The notes: a model not told the origin generated them from the letters alone. 64,000 nt of DNA from Alphaproteobacteria bacterium (GCA_016125135.1 WGMJ01000003.1:372001-436000); one strand, 5' to 3'. Counted from the stretch's first letter, positions 23,138 through 33,639 are shown. Translations and numbers: made by a program.

Positions 23138-24928
23138 ATGAGTGAAGCTTACAAAATTATCGACCACGAATATGATGTCGTTGTTGTTGGCGGCGGCGGT
23201 GCCGGTTTGCGCGCCGTTATGGGCCTCGCTGAAAAAGGCTTGAAAACAGCTTGTATTACAAAAGTATTCCCGACGCGTTCACATACGGTGGCCGCACAAG
23301 GCGGTATCTCGGCAGCGCTTGGCAATATGGGCGAAGATGATTGGCGCTTCCATATGTACGATACAATCAAAGGGTCTGACTGGCTGGGTGACCAAGACGC
23401 AATCGAATATATGTGCCGTGAAGCGATCCCTGCCATTATCGAGCTCGAGCATTTCGGTGTGCCGTTCTCGCGCACAGCAGAAGGAAAAATTTACCAACGT
23501 GCGTTCGGCGGTATGACAACCCATTACGGCAAGGGCACGGCGCAGCGCACCTGCGCAGCCGCTGACCGCACCGGCCACGCGATATTGCATACGCTTTACC
23601 AGCAGGCATTGAAACACCACGCAGAATTTTTTGTCGAATATTTCGCGCTGGATCTCATCATGAGCGACGAGGGCGAGTGCGTTGGTGTGATGGCATGGAA
23701 TCTGGCAGATGGCTCAATCCACCGTTTCCGTGCGCATCAAACAGTTTTAGCTACAGGCGGTTATGGCCGCGCTTATTTTTCATGTACCTCTGCGCATACC
23801 TGCACAGGTGACGGGAACGCGATGGTGCAACGTGCTGGCTTGCCGCTACAGGATATGGAGTTTGTACAATTCCACCCGACAGGGATTTACGGCTCGGGCT
23901 GTTTGATCACTGAAGGCTCACGCGGTGAAGGTGGCTACCTGACAAACTCGGAAGGCGAGCGCTTTATGGAGCGTTATGCGCCGTCCGCTAAAGATCTGGC
24001 TTCACGTGATGTTGTTTCACGCTCGATGACAATTGAAATCCGCGAAGGGCGCGGTGTGGGGGCCGAGAAAGACCATATTCATTTGCATCTTGAACATTTG
24101 GCACCTGATATTATTCATTCACGCCTACCCGGTATTGCTGAAACAGCAAAAATTTTTGCGGGCGTTGATGTTACGAAAGAGCCAATCCCCGTGCTTCCAA
24201 CCGTGCATTATAATATGGGCGGCATCCCGACCAATTACCGTACTGAAGTTGTCAGTCCAATTTCAGCCGACCCGAACCGTGTGGTGCCGGGGTTGATGGC
24301 TGTGGGTGAAGCGGCTTGTGTATCCGTTCACGGGGCAAACCGTTTGGGGTCAAACTCGTTGCTTGATCTTGTTGTGTTTGGTCGCGCTGCTGCTATACGC
24401 GCTGCTGAAACGGTGACAGCGGGCGCAAAACATAAAAAACTGGGCCGCGATAATGGTGACCGCGCGCTTGCCCGACTTGATAAAATCCGTAACGCAAAAG
24501 GCGGCACGTCGGTTGCTGATCTGCGCAATAAAATGCAGAGGACAATGCAAAACCACGCGGCCGTATTCCGTACCACGCAATCACTTGCCGAGGGCTGCGC
24601 AATGATTGATAAGGTTCATGCTGGTGCTGCTGATTTGAAACTCAGCGACCGTTCGATGATCTTTAATACAGATCTCGCGGAAGCTTTAGAGCTTGATAAT
24701 CTGCTTTCACAGGCTGTGGTGACGCTGCATGCGGCCTCAAACCGCAAGGAAAGCCGTGGCGCCCACGCGCATGAAGACCACCCCGCGCGTGATGATGCCG
24801 GCTGGATGAAGCACACAATCATCCATATTGATGAAAAGGGCAAAACAGATATTTCGTACCGCCCTGTCATCATGAAAACACTCACCGATGAGGTTGATGT
24901 GGTGCCGCCGAAAGCGCGCGTTTATTAA
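23138..24928 (+). CDS. sdhA: Succinate dehydrogenase flavoprotein subunit
   Basis: 596 residues, full length. An N-terminal FAD-binding fold ([20 protein letters not shown]) is followed by the flavinylation site [17 protein letters not shown], the active-site region [15 protein letters not shown] with the catalytic Arg further on, and the C-terminal [15 protein letters not shown]. It oxidises succinate to fumarate in the TCA cycle. It directly follows sdhD (two-base gap). The iron-sulfur subunit gene sdhB, normally next, is absent. Confidence 0.97.
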   Translation: MSEAYKIIDHEYDVVVVGGGGAGLRAVMGLAEKGLKTACITKVFPTRSHTVAAQGGISAALGNMGEDDWRFHMYDTIKGSDWLGDQDAIEYMCREAIPAIIELEHFGVPFSRTAEGKIYQRAFGGMTTHYGKGTAQRTCAAADRTGHAILHTLYQQALKHHAEFFVEYFALDLIMSDEGECVGVMAWNLADGSIHRFRAHQTVLATGGYGRAYFSCTSAHTCTGDGNAMVQRAGLPLQDMEFVQFHPTGIYGSGCLITEGSRGEGGYLTNSEGERFMERYAPSAKDLASRDVVSRSMTIEIREGRGVGAEKDHIHLHLEHLAPDIIHSRLPGIAETAKIFAGVDVTKEPIPVLPTVHYNMGGIPTNYRTEVVSPISADPNRVVPGLMAVGEAACVSVHGANRLGSNSLLDLVVFGRAAAIRAAETVTAGAKHKKLGRDNGDRALARLDKIRNAKGGTSVADLRNKMQRTMQNHAAVFRTTQSLAEGCAMIDKVHAGAADLKLSDRSMIFNTDLAEALELDNLLSQAVVTLHAASNRKESRGAHAHEDHPARDDAGWMKHTIIHIDEKGKTDISYRPVIMKTLTDEVDVVPPKARVY

Positions 24929-24929
24929 T

Positions 24930-25373
24930 ATGGAGCATCTTTATAGGAACTGGCTGTTCTTTGCTGTATTGGCGGCTTGTATGCTGACAATACACGGGCT
25001 TGTGATGAAGATGAGTAGCGGGCGCATTGACGGGTTGTTTTTTACAGGCGCGTTTAATCTGGTTGCGGCTATTGTTTTATTGGGCGGTTATTTCATCGCC
25101 AAAGCCTATGGCCTTGCCGCGCCCGTAAAGCTTGATGCATCACTTGCCATTTTTATTATTATTTTGGGGCTTTCCGTTGGCGGTTATGATTTCTTTCTCT
25201 TCAACATGTTCAAAGCCGGCGCCCCGCTGAGTATTTCCCTACCACTCGTTTATACGCTTATTTTTGTGCTGACCGTCACGGCTGGGCTTCTCTTTTTTAA
25301 AGACAAGCTCGCGCTTCACCATATTATCGGGCTTATTCTGGGCGCAGCGTCCATTTTCCTGCTAAATAAGTAG
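24930..25373 (+). CDS. Short EamA-like membrane transporter
   Basis: 147 residues from ATG 24930, one base after the sdhA stop. Four to five hydrophobic helices with Gly-rich packing and the end GLILGAASIFLL, as in half-size drug/metabolite transporters. Substrate unknown. It occupies the position where sdhB usually sits. Confidence 0.7.
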   Translation: MEHLYRNWLFFAVLAACMLTIHGLVMKMSSGRIDGLFFTGAFNLVAAIVLLGGYFIAKAYGLAAPVKLDASLAIFIIILGLSVGGYDFFLFNMFKAGAPLSISLPLVYTLIFVLTVTAGLLFFKDKLALHHIIGLILGAASIFLLNK

Positions 25374-25383
25374 GTGGAGCGAT

Positions 25384-26091
25384 TTATGATGGCTGGTTTT
25401 GTGCTGCCAGCACTTTGTCCTTGAGCGGGTTCGCGGCCCAAGCATGGTATAACGCTGAAAACTCTTCTCGCGTTGTGCCAGGCGGCTCTTCTTCAACCCG
25501 AACATACTGTGTGCTACGTAGTGCATCCAGTAGTTGCTGTGATTGTGTTTCCACAAAGAAGCCGCCTGCAGTTTCATTATCGATTTCGTGAAGAAGGGCA
25601 GTTGGCTCAATACTATTAATAAGGCTTCTGATTTTGTCTTTTGTTTCGGGCCAGATAACAGCTTTGAATTTAGAGACAAGGGCGTCAAAATGTGCGCTAA
25701 CTTCTTCGCGTTCTGCTTCTTGTATAAGGCGGGTATGTTCAGTTAGTTCCGCTTCATTGCCAATAACGGCTGAAACCAGATAGAGGTTTGAGGGCCCAAC
25801 TTCTTGTACTGTAACGTTCGGCAATGCTTTTATCTGTTCTATAAAATCGTGCCTGTCTGTTTTGATGCTATATTCGCGGTGATCCGCTTCATCCGAATAA
25901 GAAAAAATTGCATCGGGGTTTGACCCTATGATAGCGACCGCTGAACTCTCATCTTTCATTTCAACTGGTTCAACGATAAGCCCATTCCATTGAAGGTTGT
26001 TGATTTGCTGGATGGTTGGATGATCGTCTCGCGCCTGCTCATCGATATTTTCAAGACCTGTAACTTCGGCAATATAGTATTTTATTGTCAT
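25384..26091 (-). CDS. Hypothetical protein, 235 residues
   Basis: Soluble, acidic, no signal peptide or recognised motif. Start at ATG 26091 (MTIKYYIAEVTG) is preferred over 26124 because AGGGAG lies about ten bases upstream. It is convergent with the EamA-like gene. It sits downstream of the porin terminator and so has its own transcript. Confidence 0.6.
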   Translation of the reverse strand: MTIKYYIAEVTGLENIDEQARDDHPTIQQINNLQWNGLIVEPVEMKDESSAVAIIGSNPDAIFSYSDEADHREYSIKTDRHDFIEQIKALPNVTVQEVGPSNLYLVSAVIGNEAELTEHTRLIQEAEREEVSAHFDALVSKFKAVIWPETKDKIRSLINSIEPTALLHEIDNETAGGFFVETQSQQLLDALRSTQYVRVEEEPPGTTREEFSALYHAWAANPLKDKVLAAQNQPS

Positions 26092-26142
26092 GAATATGTC
26101 TCCCTTATTGAAGACAATAGACAATTAATAAATTTAGGCAAC

Positions 26143-26168
26143 AAAAAAGGGCGCCGTGAAGCGCCCTT
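26143..26168 (-). terminator. Rho-independent terminator of the porin gene
   Basis: Stem AAGGGCGC with its complement (26147-26154 and 26161-26168), six-base loop, and on the minus strand a run of T directly after the stem. It lies 24 bases after the porin stop. Confidence 0.85.
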
Positions 26169-26191
26169 CTTGTTGTTCAAATCCGTAAGGA

Positions 26192-27358
26192 TTAGAAGCG
26201 GAAGATCGAGCCAACGAGTACTGCTGTACCGTCTGTATCTTCGTCACCTGCACCAGCGCCTGTGATGTCGTGCTCAACGTGCTGGATTGTACCTGAGAAG
26301 GTAACGCCAGGAGCGTATGAGTATGTCACACCACCAGTCATGCGGTCTGAGTTAACGTGGTCGTTAACGCCGATGTCAATTGACTTATCAAGGTATGATA
26401 CGCCGATTGTGTAAGGACCAGTTGTGTAGTCTGCACCAACAACCCAAGTCTCTTCATCACCGTTAGCTGAAACACCACCGTTGTTTTCTGTGTAAGCAGC
26501 ACCAATGCCGAAAGCACCGATGTTCAGGTCAAGACCTACGTTCCACTCATCGAAATCATCGAATGCAACGGGACCGAATACATCGTTTTCCATGTCAACT
26601 GTTGTGTAGCCACCACCAACGTTGATACCAACGTTGTTGAATGTGCCTTCCCAACGAGCGCCAACTTCCCATGCTTGACCAAATTCGTCTCCTTGGTCAT
26701 CAAGGTTGAAGCCGCCGAGGCTGTTAGAAATGTCAGCAAAGTTGTCAACATCTGGAGTCCATGACAAACCAGCTTGGAAGCCGGAGAATACTGGAGTCAA
26801 GTATGTCAGTTTATCAACGCCTGATGTCAGATCGTTATCGTAGTCAAACTCACCTGAAAGGTAAGTAGAAACTGCGCCACCACGTGTCAGAGCTTGACCG
26901 GCGAGGTCTGTCTGGCTGTACGCGAATGGGTTTACGAATTGACGAAGACCGTCGATGTTTGTGTCAGCTGAAGGAGCAGCAACTTGGAGAAGGTAGGCAG
27001 CGCCGTCTTCTGTACCAAAGTTTACACGACCCCATGAGCCTGAAACGTAGCCGTATGACTCGTCAACACCTGAACCGTCACCGTTATCGACTTCTAGTTC
27101 GATTTGGGCACCGAATGTCAGGCCGTTGCTTGTAACTTGCTCGAAGTTAACATGCAGTTCTGTATCACGAACCATATCAACGTCTTGTTGTTCAGCTACA
27201 CCAGGAGCTGGGAGAGAGCCTTCATCAAGACCTGCCCAACCAAGGTAAGCTTTCATGTAGCCACCTACTGTTGCTGTAAAGCCACCATCTTGCGCGAGCG
27301 CAGGTGTAGCAGCGAACAACATACCGAGAGCAGCTGTGCTTAAGAGAACTTTTTTCAT
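26192..27358 (-). CDS. Outer-membrane porin
   Basis: 388 residues from ATG 27358, with GGAGG just upstream. Signal peptide MKKVLLSTAALGMLFAATPA-LAQ. The mature protein alternates short amphipathic beta strands and acidic loops, and ends VLVGSIFRF: the C-terminal Phe is the beta-barrel assembly signal. It fits a 16-strand trimeric general porin. Codon use is strongly biased to a small set (GGT, GTT, GCT, CGT, AAC), unlike most neighbours, which points to very high expression. A terminator follows and an unusual inverted repeat lies upstream (27501-27528). Confidence 0.9.
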   Translation of the reverse strand: MKKVLLSTAALGMLFAATPALAQDGGFTATVGGYMKAYLGWAGLDEGSLPAPGVAEQQDVDMVRDTELHVNFEQVTSNGLTFGAQIELEVDNGDGSGVDESYGYVSGSWGRVNFGTEDGAAYLLQVAAPSADTNIDGLRQFVNPFAYSQTDLAGQALTRGGAVSTYLSGEFDYDNDLTSGVDKLTYLTPVFSGFQAGLSWTPDVDNFADISNSLGGFNLDDQGDEFGQAWEVGARWEGTFNNVGINVGGGYTTVDMENDVFGPVAFDDFDEWNVGLDLNIGAFGIGAAYTENNGGVSANGDEETWVVGADYTTGPYTIGVSYLDKSIDIGVNDHVNSDRMTGGVTYSYAPGVTFSGTIQHVEHDITGAGAGDEDTDGTAVLVGSIFRF

Positions 27359-27500
27359 TTGTTTTGCCTCCAGAAAAAAAGTTTGTTTTACGCTGACCAA
27401 AAAATGGCCAGTTGAAGCCCGAAGCGGACTTCCTGAAACGAATATGCCTACGGAAAGACGGGAAAGATAGCAAAGCGGGACGGGGGTCGCCATTTTGTGA

Positions 27501-27528
27501 ATATGCGTTGCAGATGTGCAACACATAT
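27501..27528. repeat. 28-base inverted repeat between divergent genes
   Basis: ATATGCGTTGCA, four-base loop GATG, then TGCAACACATAT: twelve-base arms with one mismatch, of which the inner six are perfect. It is 142 bases upstream of the porin start and 102 upstream of the DUF3576 lipoprotein start. It may be an operator or a hairpin in the porin leader. There is no T run, so it is not a terminator. Confidence 0.6.
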
Positions 27529-27546
27529 TTTCATAATGCAGATATA

Positions 27547-27575
27547 TTGCGCGAGGACATTTTCTTCACTATATA
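27547..27575 (+). promoter_or_regulatory. Probable promoter of the DUF3576-leuS operon
   Basis: TTGCGC (27547-27552), 17-base spacer, TATATA (27570-27575), overlapping a perfect TATAAT at 27574-27579. Another TATAAT lies at 27613-27618 without a good -35. Confidence 0.45.
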
Positions 27576-27630
27576 TAATGCGTCCTAAACAGTCAGGCCC
27601 TAAAGCCGACTATATAATAGAGAGACCATT

Positions 27631-28164
27631 ATGAGTTTACGTAACTTGATTATCCTGTCTTTATTCCCGATTTTACTGTTAGCTGCTTGTGGCTCGATGC
27701 CCGAAGGCGAGCAAAAATACCCGACGAGTATCAATAAAGAATTGAACCGCGATGGGGACCCTTACAAAAAGCCACCAAGCCTGCTTGGCAAAGATGGCTG
27801 GAATGTGCTGGGTGGAAATTCCAATGATAAGGATGGAGCTGATGGTGTGCGCGTAAACGGATTCTTGTGGCGTGCGGCACTTGATACAGTTTCCTTTATG
27901 CCACTGGCCAGCGCTGATCCATTCGGCGGTGTGATTCTCACAGATTGGTATGTCACGCCCGATAACCAGAGCGAACGCACAAAACTGAATGTCTTTATTC
28001 TCGATCGCCAGTTGAAATCGACCGGCGTGAGCGTGAAAGTGTTCCGTCAGTTGAAAAAAGGCGGCAATTGGGTTGATGCGCAAGTGGCACCTGAAACCGC
28101 AACGAAGCTTGAAGATACAATTCTGACGCGCGCGCGCCAACTCCGTGTTGCCGCAGAAGAGTAA
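27631..28164 (+). CDS. DUF3576 lipoprotein
   Basis: 177 residues. The lipobox LLLAAC places the lipidated Cys at residue 20. The mature part has GFLWRAALDTVSFMPLASAD and the segment GGVILTDWYVTPDNQSERTK, characteristic of DUF3576, a family largely confined to Alphaproteobacteria and commonly just upstream of leuS, as here (three-base gap). Function unknown; likely an envelope protein. Confidence 0.9.
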   Translation: MSLRNLIILSLFPILLLAACGSMPEGEQKYPTSINKELNRDGDPYKKPPSLLGKDGWNVLGGNSNDKDGADGVRVNGFLWRAALDTVSFMPLASADPFGGVILTDWYVTPDNQSERTKLNVFILDRQLKSTGVSVKVFRQLKKGGNWVDAQVAPETATKLEDTILTRARQLRVAAEE

Positions 28165-28167
28165 ACC

Positions 28168-30762
28168 ATGAGCAACACAACAGCAGTAGGTCAGCGTTAT
28201 GCTGTGCGCGCCACCGAGGAAAAATGGCGCGCCAAGTGGGATGCGCAAAAATGCTTTGATGTGAAGCTTGATAAAAGCAAACCGAAATATTACGTGCTCG
28301 AGATGTTTCCCTATCCGTCAGGCCGTATTCATATGGGCCACGTGCGGAATTACACGCTTGGTGATGTTGTTGCCCGCTACCACAAACTACAAGGCTATAA
28401 CGTGATGCACCCGATGGGCTGGGATGCGTTTGGTTTGCCAGCGGAGAACGCAGCTATTGAAAAAGGGGCGCACCCTGCAGAATGGACATACGCGAATATC
28501 AAGGATATGCGCGCGCAGTTGAAAACCATGGGCTTGTCATTTGACTGGAGCCGCGAGATTGCGACCTGCCACCCCGGCTATTACAAGCACGAACAGAAAA
28601 TGTTCCTCGATTTCTACAAACGCGGCCTCGCCTACCGCAAAGAAGCCTATGTGAACTGGGACCCTGTTGAAAATACAGTGCTCGCGAACGAACAAGTGGT
28701 TGATGGCAAGGGCTGGCGCTCGGGCGCCCCTGTTGAACGTCGCAAGTTGAATCAATGGGCGCTCAAAATTACGCATTACGCAGAAGAGTTACTGCAAGCC
28801 ATTACAACATTGAATGGCTGGCCCGACAAAGTACGCCTGATGCAGGAAAACTGGATCGGTAAATCAGAAGGCGCTTTCTTCTCGTTCAAGCTCGAGGATG
28901 GCGACAAACAAATCGAGGTGTTCTCAACGCGTCCTGATACACTTTTTGGGGCATCTTTTGTGGCACTCGCGCCCGACCACCCGCTTGCCAAAGAATTGGT
29001 GGGCAACAAAGCGGGTTACGCAGAATTTGTAAAAGAATGCCAAGCGCTTGGCACATCGGAAGCGGCGATTGAACAGGCCGAGAAGATTGGTTTTGATACA
29101 GGCTTAAAAGTTATTCACCCGTTTGATAATACAAAAACACTGCCTGTTTATCTTGCAAATTTCATTTTGATGGATTATGGCACCGGCGCGATTTTTGGTT
29201 GCCCTGCACATGATGTGCGCGATTATGCTTTCGCTACAAAATATAAATTGCCTATTCTGCCAGTTGTCTTACCAGAAGGTGCTGATGCCGCTTCGTTTAA
29301 ACTTGATGGCGAGGCATTTACAGGTGATGGCAAAATATTCAACTCGGAATTTTTGAATGGACTCGAGGTAGAGCCCGCTAAAAAAGCGGCGATCAAGAAA
29401 CTGCAAGAACTTGGTGTTGGTAAAGGTGTCACACAATACCGCATCCGTGATTGGGGTGTATCACGCCAGCGTTACTGGGGTTGCCCGATCCCGATTATCC
29501 ATTGCGATGCTTGCGGCGTTGTACCCGTGCCGGATGACCAATTGCCGGTAACTTTACCGGAAGATGTCAACTTCGATAAGCCCGGCAACCCGATTGCCAA
29601 CCACCCGACATGGAAAAATTGCAAATGCCCGTCTTGCGGCAAGGATGCGCAACGTGAAACCGATACGTTTGATACATTCTTTGAATCAAGCTGGTATTTC
29701 GCACGTTTCTGTGACCCGCGTAACGAGAATGAAGCTTTTGCCCGCGATATCGTGAATTATTGGCTGCCTGTTGACCAATATATCGGCGGTGTCGAGCACG
29801 CAGTGATGCATTTGTTATATGCACGTTTCTTTACGCGCGCTTTAAAAGATTGTGGTTATCTTGATCTCGATGAGCCGTTTGCCGCGCTTTACACGCAAGG
29901 CATGGTCAATCACATGACTTTCAAGGACGCGCAAGGCAAATGGGTTCTGCCGGCTGATGTTGTAAAGAACGACAAGGGCGACTGGGTTTTATTGGCCTCA
30001 CAGGAAAAGGTGACGGCAGGCCGCGTCGAGAAAATGTCGAAATCGAAAAAGAACGTGATCGACCCGCAGGAAATTCTTGAAACATATGGTGCTGACTCGG
30101 CGCGTTTGTTTATTCTCTCGGACTCACCACCAGATCGTGATCTCGAATGGACAGAGAGTGGTTTAGAGGGTGCATGGCGCTTCATCAATCGTCTTTACCG
30201 CCTTGTGAATGACAACATCGATGCTTTGCGTGCGGTAAAGCTTGAGAATATTCCGAATAAATTCTCGGATGAAGCTTTAACGCTTCGCCGCAAATCACAC
30301 CAAAGCTTGCACGGTGTTGCAAAAGATATTGAAGCTTTCCATTTAAACAAAGCCGTTGCCCGTTTGCGCGAGCTTGCGAATATGGCGGAAGGGTTTAACT
30401 TGCAAGGCGAAGGTAATTTATGGGCCTTCCGTGAAGCGGTGGAATTTTTACTGCAGGGTTTCAACCCGATGATCCCGCATATTACCGAAGAATGCTGGGA
30501 TGTGCTGGGCCACGCAGAAATTCTGGCAGAAGCCACATGGCCAGAACTGCAAGAAGATTTGCTTGCGAATGATACAGTCACAATTGCTGTGCAGGTGAAC
30601 GGGAAATTGCGTGCAACCATTACACTGCCAGCCAATACCGATAAAACAGAGGCCGAGAAGGCAGCGCTTGCAGAAGAAAACGTCAAACGTGCGCTGGAAG
30701 GCAAGGATATCAAGAAGGTCGTCGTTGTGCCGAATAAAATTGTGAATGTGGTGGTGGCGTAA
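28168..30762 (+). CDS. leuS: Leucyl-tRNA synthetase
   Basis: 864 residues, full length class I enzyme. The HIGH motif appears as HMGH in [16 protein letters not shown] (about residue 50), KMSKS as KMSKSKKNV, and an editing domain sits between. The Zn-ribbon-like CDACG and CPSCG segments are present. It charges tRNA-Leu. Its stop overlaps the lptE start by one base (TAATG). Confidence 0.98.
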   Translation: MSNTTAVGQRYAVRATEEKWRAKWDAQKCFDVKLDKSKPKYYVLEMFPYPSGRIHMGHVRNYTLGDVVARYHKLQGYNVMHPMGWDAFGLPAENAAIEKGAHPAEWTYANIKDMRAQLKTMGLSFDWSREIATCHPGYYKHEQKMFLDFYKRGLAYRKEAYVNWDPVENTVLANEQVVDGKGWRSGAPVERRKLNQWALKITHYAEELLQAITTLNGWPDKVRLMQENWIGKSEGAFFSFKLEDGDKQIEVFSTRPDTLFGASFVALAPDHPLAKELVGNKAGYAEFVKECQALGTSEAAIEQAEKIGFDTGLKVIHPFDNTKTLPVYLANFILMDYGTGAIFGCPAHDVRDYAFATKYKLPILPVVLPEGADAASFKLDGEAFTGDGKIFNSEFLNGLEVEPAKKAAIKKLQELGVGKGVTQYRIRDWGVSRQRYWGCPIPIIHCDACGVVPVPDDQLPVTLPEDVNFDKPGNPIANHPTWKNCKCPSCGKDAQRETDTFDTFFESSWYFARFCDPRNENEAFARDIVNYWLPVDQYIGGVEHAVMHLLYARFFTRALKDCGYLDLDEPFAALYTQGMVNHMTFKDAQGKWVLPADVVKNDKGDWVLLASQEKVTAGRVEKMSKSKKNVIDPQEILETYGADSARLFILSDSPPDRDLEWTESGLEGAWRFINRLYRLVNDNIDALRAVKLENIPNKFSDEALTLRRKSHQSLHGVAKDIEAFHLNKAVARLRELANMAEGFNLQGEGNLWAFREAVEFLLQGFNPMIPHITEECWDVLGHAEILAEATWPELQEDLLANDTVTIAVQVNGKLRATITLPANTDKTEAEKAALAEENVKRALEGKDIKKVVVVPNKIVNVVVA

Positions 30763-31259
30763 TGAAATATTTTCTTACCGCGTCGCTTTTGCTTCTGGCT
30801 GCTTGTGGTTTTACCCCGCTTTACGGCGAGAAAATACAAGGGGCCTCGGCCAAGGACTTTTTTTCACAGATTGATATTATGCTGATCCCGGATCGTGAAG
30901 GGCAGCAGCTCCGTAATGCACTTCTGGACCAGTTGAATATGAGCGGTGTACCGTCGCAGCCGCGCTACCGCCTACATATTCAGGAAATTGCCGAAGAAAA
31001 ACGCGAGCTTGATATTACAAAAGAAGCAGATACAACGCGCAGCCAGCTACGTTTGCGGACATCTTTCAAACTTGTTGATCTGGAATCTCAGCAAACTGTT
31101 TTGGGCCGCAGCGTTTATGCCATTACAAGCTATAACGAGCTGGCGAGCGAGTTTTCCACGCGTGTAACGGAGCAAAACGCCCGTGATAACGCGATTACCG
31201 AGCTTGCACGGCAGATCGAGCGTGACCTTGCCCTCTACGCGAACACGTTGGAAAAATGA
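30762..31259 (+). CDS. lptE: LPS-assembly lipoprotein LptE
   Basis: 165 residues with lipobox LLLAACGFTPLYG (Cys16). LptE plugs the LptD barrel that inserts LPS in the outer membrane. The sequence is divergent beyond the lipobox, as is normal for LptE. The context leuS-lptE-holA is the standard proteobacterial arrangement and supports the call. Confidence 0.9.
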   Translation: MKYFLTASLLLLAACGFTPLYGEKIQGASAKDFFSQIDIMLIPDREGQQLRNALLDQLNMSGVPSQPRYRLHIQEIAEEKRELDITKEADTTRSQLRLRTSFKLVDLESQQTVLGRSVYAITSYNELASEFSTRVTEQNARDNAITELARQIERDLALYANTLEK

Positions 31260-32269
31260 AGCTAACCTGGCGCGATATTGATTCTTTTCTGAAAAAACCG
31301 CCTGCGCATATAAAGGCTATTCTTGTTTACGGGCCCGATACAGGCTTGATTGCCGAGCGTGTGCAAATGCTGGCCAAAACCCAAGTGGCTGATGTGAATG
31401 ACCCGTTCTCGGTTTCAGCGCTTGATGCCGATAATGTAGCCTCCGATAAAGCGCTGCTTGTCGATGAGGCGAGTGCGATTTCAATGTTTGGCGGCAAGCG
31501 GCTTGTGAAGGTTGCAGGTGTCACCGATAAAACAGCGGTGAGTATCAAACATTATTTGCAAAACGCTCCCGCGGAATCGTTTGTGCTTTGTGATGGTGGC
31601 GATCTGGGTGCGCGGTCTGCCCTTCGCCTACTCTTCGAAAAATCTGAAAATGCTGCTGCGCTGCCGTGCTACGCGGATGATGCGAAGGGCGCCTCCATGG
31701 TGATCAGGAATATGCTACGCGACCAGCAATTCACAATTGAAAATGACGCGCTTTCATATTTGGCCGAGCAAACAGCAGGGAACCGCCTGCGCTTGCGCAG
31801 TGAAATTGATAAATTGATGGTCTATATGGGGGATGACAAACGTATCACCCTTGCCCATGCGCTTGCGAATACGGGCAATATCGAAGACGAAAGTATTGAT
31901 GATCTTGTTTACGCATTGGGTGATCGTAATTTTGCCGAAGCTGAAGCTTCATATAAACGGTTATTACAAGAGGGTGTTGCACCGATACAGGTCACACGGG
32001 CCTGCACGTCACATTTTCGTCGTTTGCATCAGGTGCTTTCATTCATCGCACAAGGCGCAAGTATTGATGATGCGATGAAATCCCTCACGCCGATCGTATT
32101 CTTCAAGCTCGAGCCGCGTTTCCGCGCACAACTTAACAGGTGGAATATGCCTGCACTTGCACGGGCCATTGATGCTGTTCAAAAGCTGGAGTCAGCGTGT
32201 AAAAAAACAGGCTCCCCTGTAGAGAGCCTGATTTCCCATTCTTTTTATGATATCAGCCGCGCGGCTTAA
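31256..32269 (+). CDS. holA: DNA polymerase III delta subunit
   Basis: 337 residues. Delta opens the beta clamp within the clamp loader. AILVYGPDTGLIAERVQ at the start and KRLVKVAGVTDKTAV fit the family's AAA+-like fold without a functional Walker A site, and the C-terminal helical collar is present. ATGA overlap with lptE. Convergent with the DUF1150 gene (four-base overlap). Confidence 0.93.
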   Translation: MKLTWRDIDSFLKKPPAHIKAILVYGPDTGLIAERVQMLAKTQVADVNDPFSVSALDADNVASDKALLVDEASAISMFGGKRLVKVAGVTDKTAVSIKHYLQNAPAESFVLCDGGDLGARSALRLLFEKSENAAALPCYADDAKGASMVIRNMLRDQQFTIENDALSYLAEQTAGNRLRLRSEIDKLMVYMGDDKRITLAHALANTGNIEDESIDDLVYALGDRNFAEAEASYKRLLQEGVAPIQVTRACTSHFRRLHQVLSFIAQGASIDDAMKSLTPIVFFKLEPRFRAQLNRWNMPALARAIDAVQKLESACKKTGSPVESLISHSFYDISRAA

Positions 32270-32502
32270 TGCAGCGTCACGGGCTCCAGCTCGTTCTGGC
32301 GTGCAAGCACGGCAGCCGCCGCCGGTGTTTCAGCCATCGCAAGTGGTGTTCCGTCAGCTGCGTGCACAGCATAAAGCGTATGCCCGATGACTTGGAGTGG
32401 CTTGATATAAGCGACCTCCGCAACCCCTAAGCGCAAGAAGTCTTGCGTCGTGATTGTTTTTAAAGAAAGCTCGCGTGATTGATTGATGTTTTCTGATTGC
32501 AT
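32266..32502 (-). CDS. DUF1150 protein
   Basis: 78 residues. LGVAEVAYIKPLQVIG and the end RQNELEPVTLH fit DUF1150, small alphaproteobacterial proteins commonly encoded right after an Hsp20 gene, as here (31-base gap). Role unknown, presumably with the heat-shock partner. Confidence 0.85.
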   Translation of the reverse strand: MQSENINQSRELSLKTITTQDFLRLGVAEVAYIKPLQVIGHTLYAVHAADGTPLAMAETPAAAAVLARQNELEPVTLH

Positions 32503-32533
32503 TGTAATAGGATACCCTTTCCTGTCACGCTTA

Positions 32534-33004
32534 TCAAATTTTAACCTTCTCTTTACTTTTTACTTCAATCGCCTCGACATGCTTTGCGTTTTCAAGCCCT
32601 TGATTGATCGGGATTTTACGCGAAAGTGTTTCAGGGACAACGCGTTGCATATCAACATGCAACAAGCCGTTATCAAGTGATGCACCGAGAATTTCGATGC
32701 TATCTGCAAGCACAAACGCACGCTGGAACTGGCGTGCCGCAATGCCGCGATGCAGGTAAATTTTCTCGGCATCTTCCTGTTGCTTGCCGCGGATAACAAG
32801 CTGGTTTTGCTCGAGCTGGACATCAAGTTCGTCCATCGAAAAACCGGCAACAGCAATGGTAATGCGCAGTCCGTTCTCGCCAATCTGTTCAATATTGTAA
32901 GGGGGGTAGCCTTCGGAGGCTGATTTTTTCAAACGGTCAAAAGTCCGTTCGAAATGGTCAAAACCAAGGAAAAGGGGGTTATCAAGAAATAAAGTACGTG
33001 TCAT
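32534..33004 (-). CDS. Small heat-shock protein, Hsp20 family
   Basis: 156 residues with an alpha-crystallin domain (about residues 40-130). It has YPPYNIEQIGENGLRITIAV near its start, ENQLVIRGKQQ in the middle, and IAARQFQRAFVLAD, the conserved beta8-9 region. It is an ATP-independent holdase for unfolded proteins, IbpA-like. A strong RpoH-type promoter lies upstream (33071-33098). Confidence 0.93.
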   Translation of the reverse strand: MTRTLFLDNPLFLGFDHFERTFDRLKKSASEGYPPYNIEQIGENGLRITIAVAGFSMDELDVQLEQNQLVIRGKQQEDAEKIYLHRGIAARQFQRAFVLADSIEILGASLDNGLLHVDMQRVVPETLSRKIPINQGLENAKHVEAIEVKSKEKVKI

Positions 33005-33070
33005 GTGTCAAACTCCTCATTGAGCAAGTTAAGTTAAAGCGGAACCCCTTATGGGCATTCCTTCAATAAT

Positions 33071-33098
33071 ATATAGGAGAGCTTAAACCGATTTCAAG
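33071..33098 (-). promoter_or_regulatory. RpoH (sigma-32) promoter of the Hsp20 gene
   Basis: Minus strand: CTTG (33098-33095), 17-base spacer, CCTATAT (33077-33071). This matches the alphaproteobacterial heat-shock consensus CTTG-N17/18-CYTATNT almost completely. It overlaps the end of the upstream hypothetical gene. Confidence 0.6.
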
Positions 33099-33579
33099 AC
33101 GGGCGGCGTTCGAAAAGAGCACGGGCCGCGGGTGTTGGCACATCTGTCAGAAATAACAGGCTTTTTTCGTTTTCTGTGAAATCAAGCACTCGCGCACTCA
33201 GCTTATTTTCTGTCATAAAACCTGTAATGGCTTCTACCCAGCAGTTACGCAAGTTTGCAAGGTTATGATTCAAACCGAGGCACGGGTTTGGCGTTGTATT
33301 TTTCGGTGGCGACCGGAATGCCAGAATCTGGCTGACCTGCAAGAGGCTTTTGCGCATGGAAAGTATTGCTAATTGCGCACCGGCATCCTGTAATTCGCGT
33401 GCCTCACGCTCGCGCATAGCGTTCCTTTGCTTGTTTACTTGCGCAACAAGTAATTCCTGCGTTCCTGGTGCATAGGCTTCAAGCTTGTGAATGAGGGGGA
33501 TCAGCGCAACACTATTGATTTCGGCTGGCGAGAATTTTCGGCTTATATTCGGATGCACCGAATGTTGTGATGGCCCCAT
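33094..33579 (-). CDS. Hypothetical protein, 161 residues
   Basis: Soluble, helix-rich with a charged central stretch (NKQRNAMREREARELQDAG). No signal peptide or recognised motif. Its 3' end overlaps the heat-shock promoter of the Hsp20 gene. Confidence 0.55.
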   Translation of the reverse strand: MGPSQHSVHPNISRKFSPAEINSVALIPLIHKLEAYAPGTQELLVAQVNKQRNAMREREARELQDAGAQLAILSMRKSLLQVSQILAFRSPPKNTTPNPCLGLNHNLANLRNCWVEAITGFMTENKLSARVLDFTENEKSLLFLTDVPTPAARALFERRPS

Positions 33580-33639
33580 TTTTATTTTTAGTCCCTGTTA
33601 TTGTTTTTCTTTAAGGATACCAGAAGGGGGGTGGTCAGA

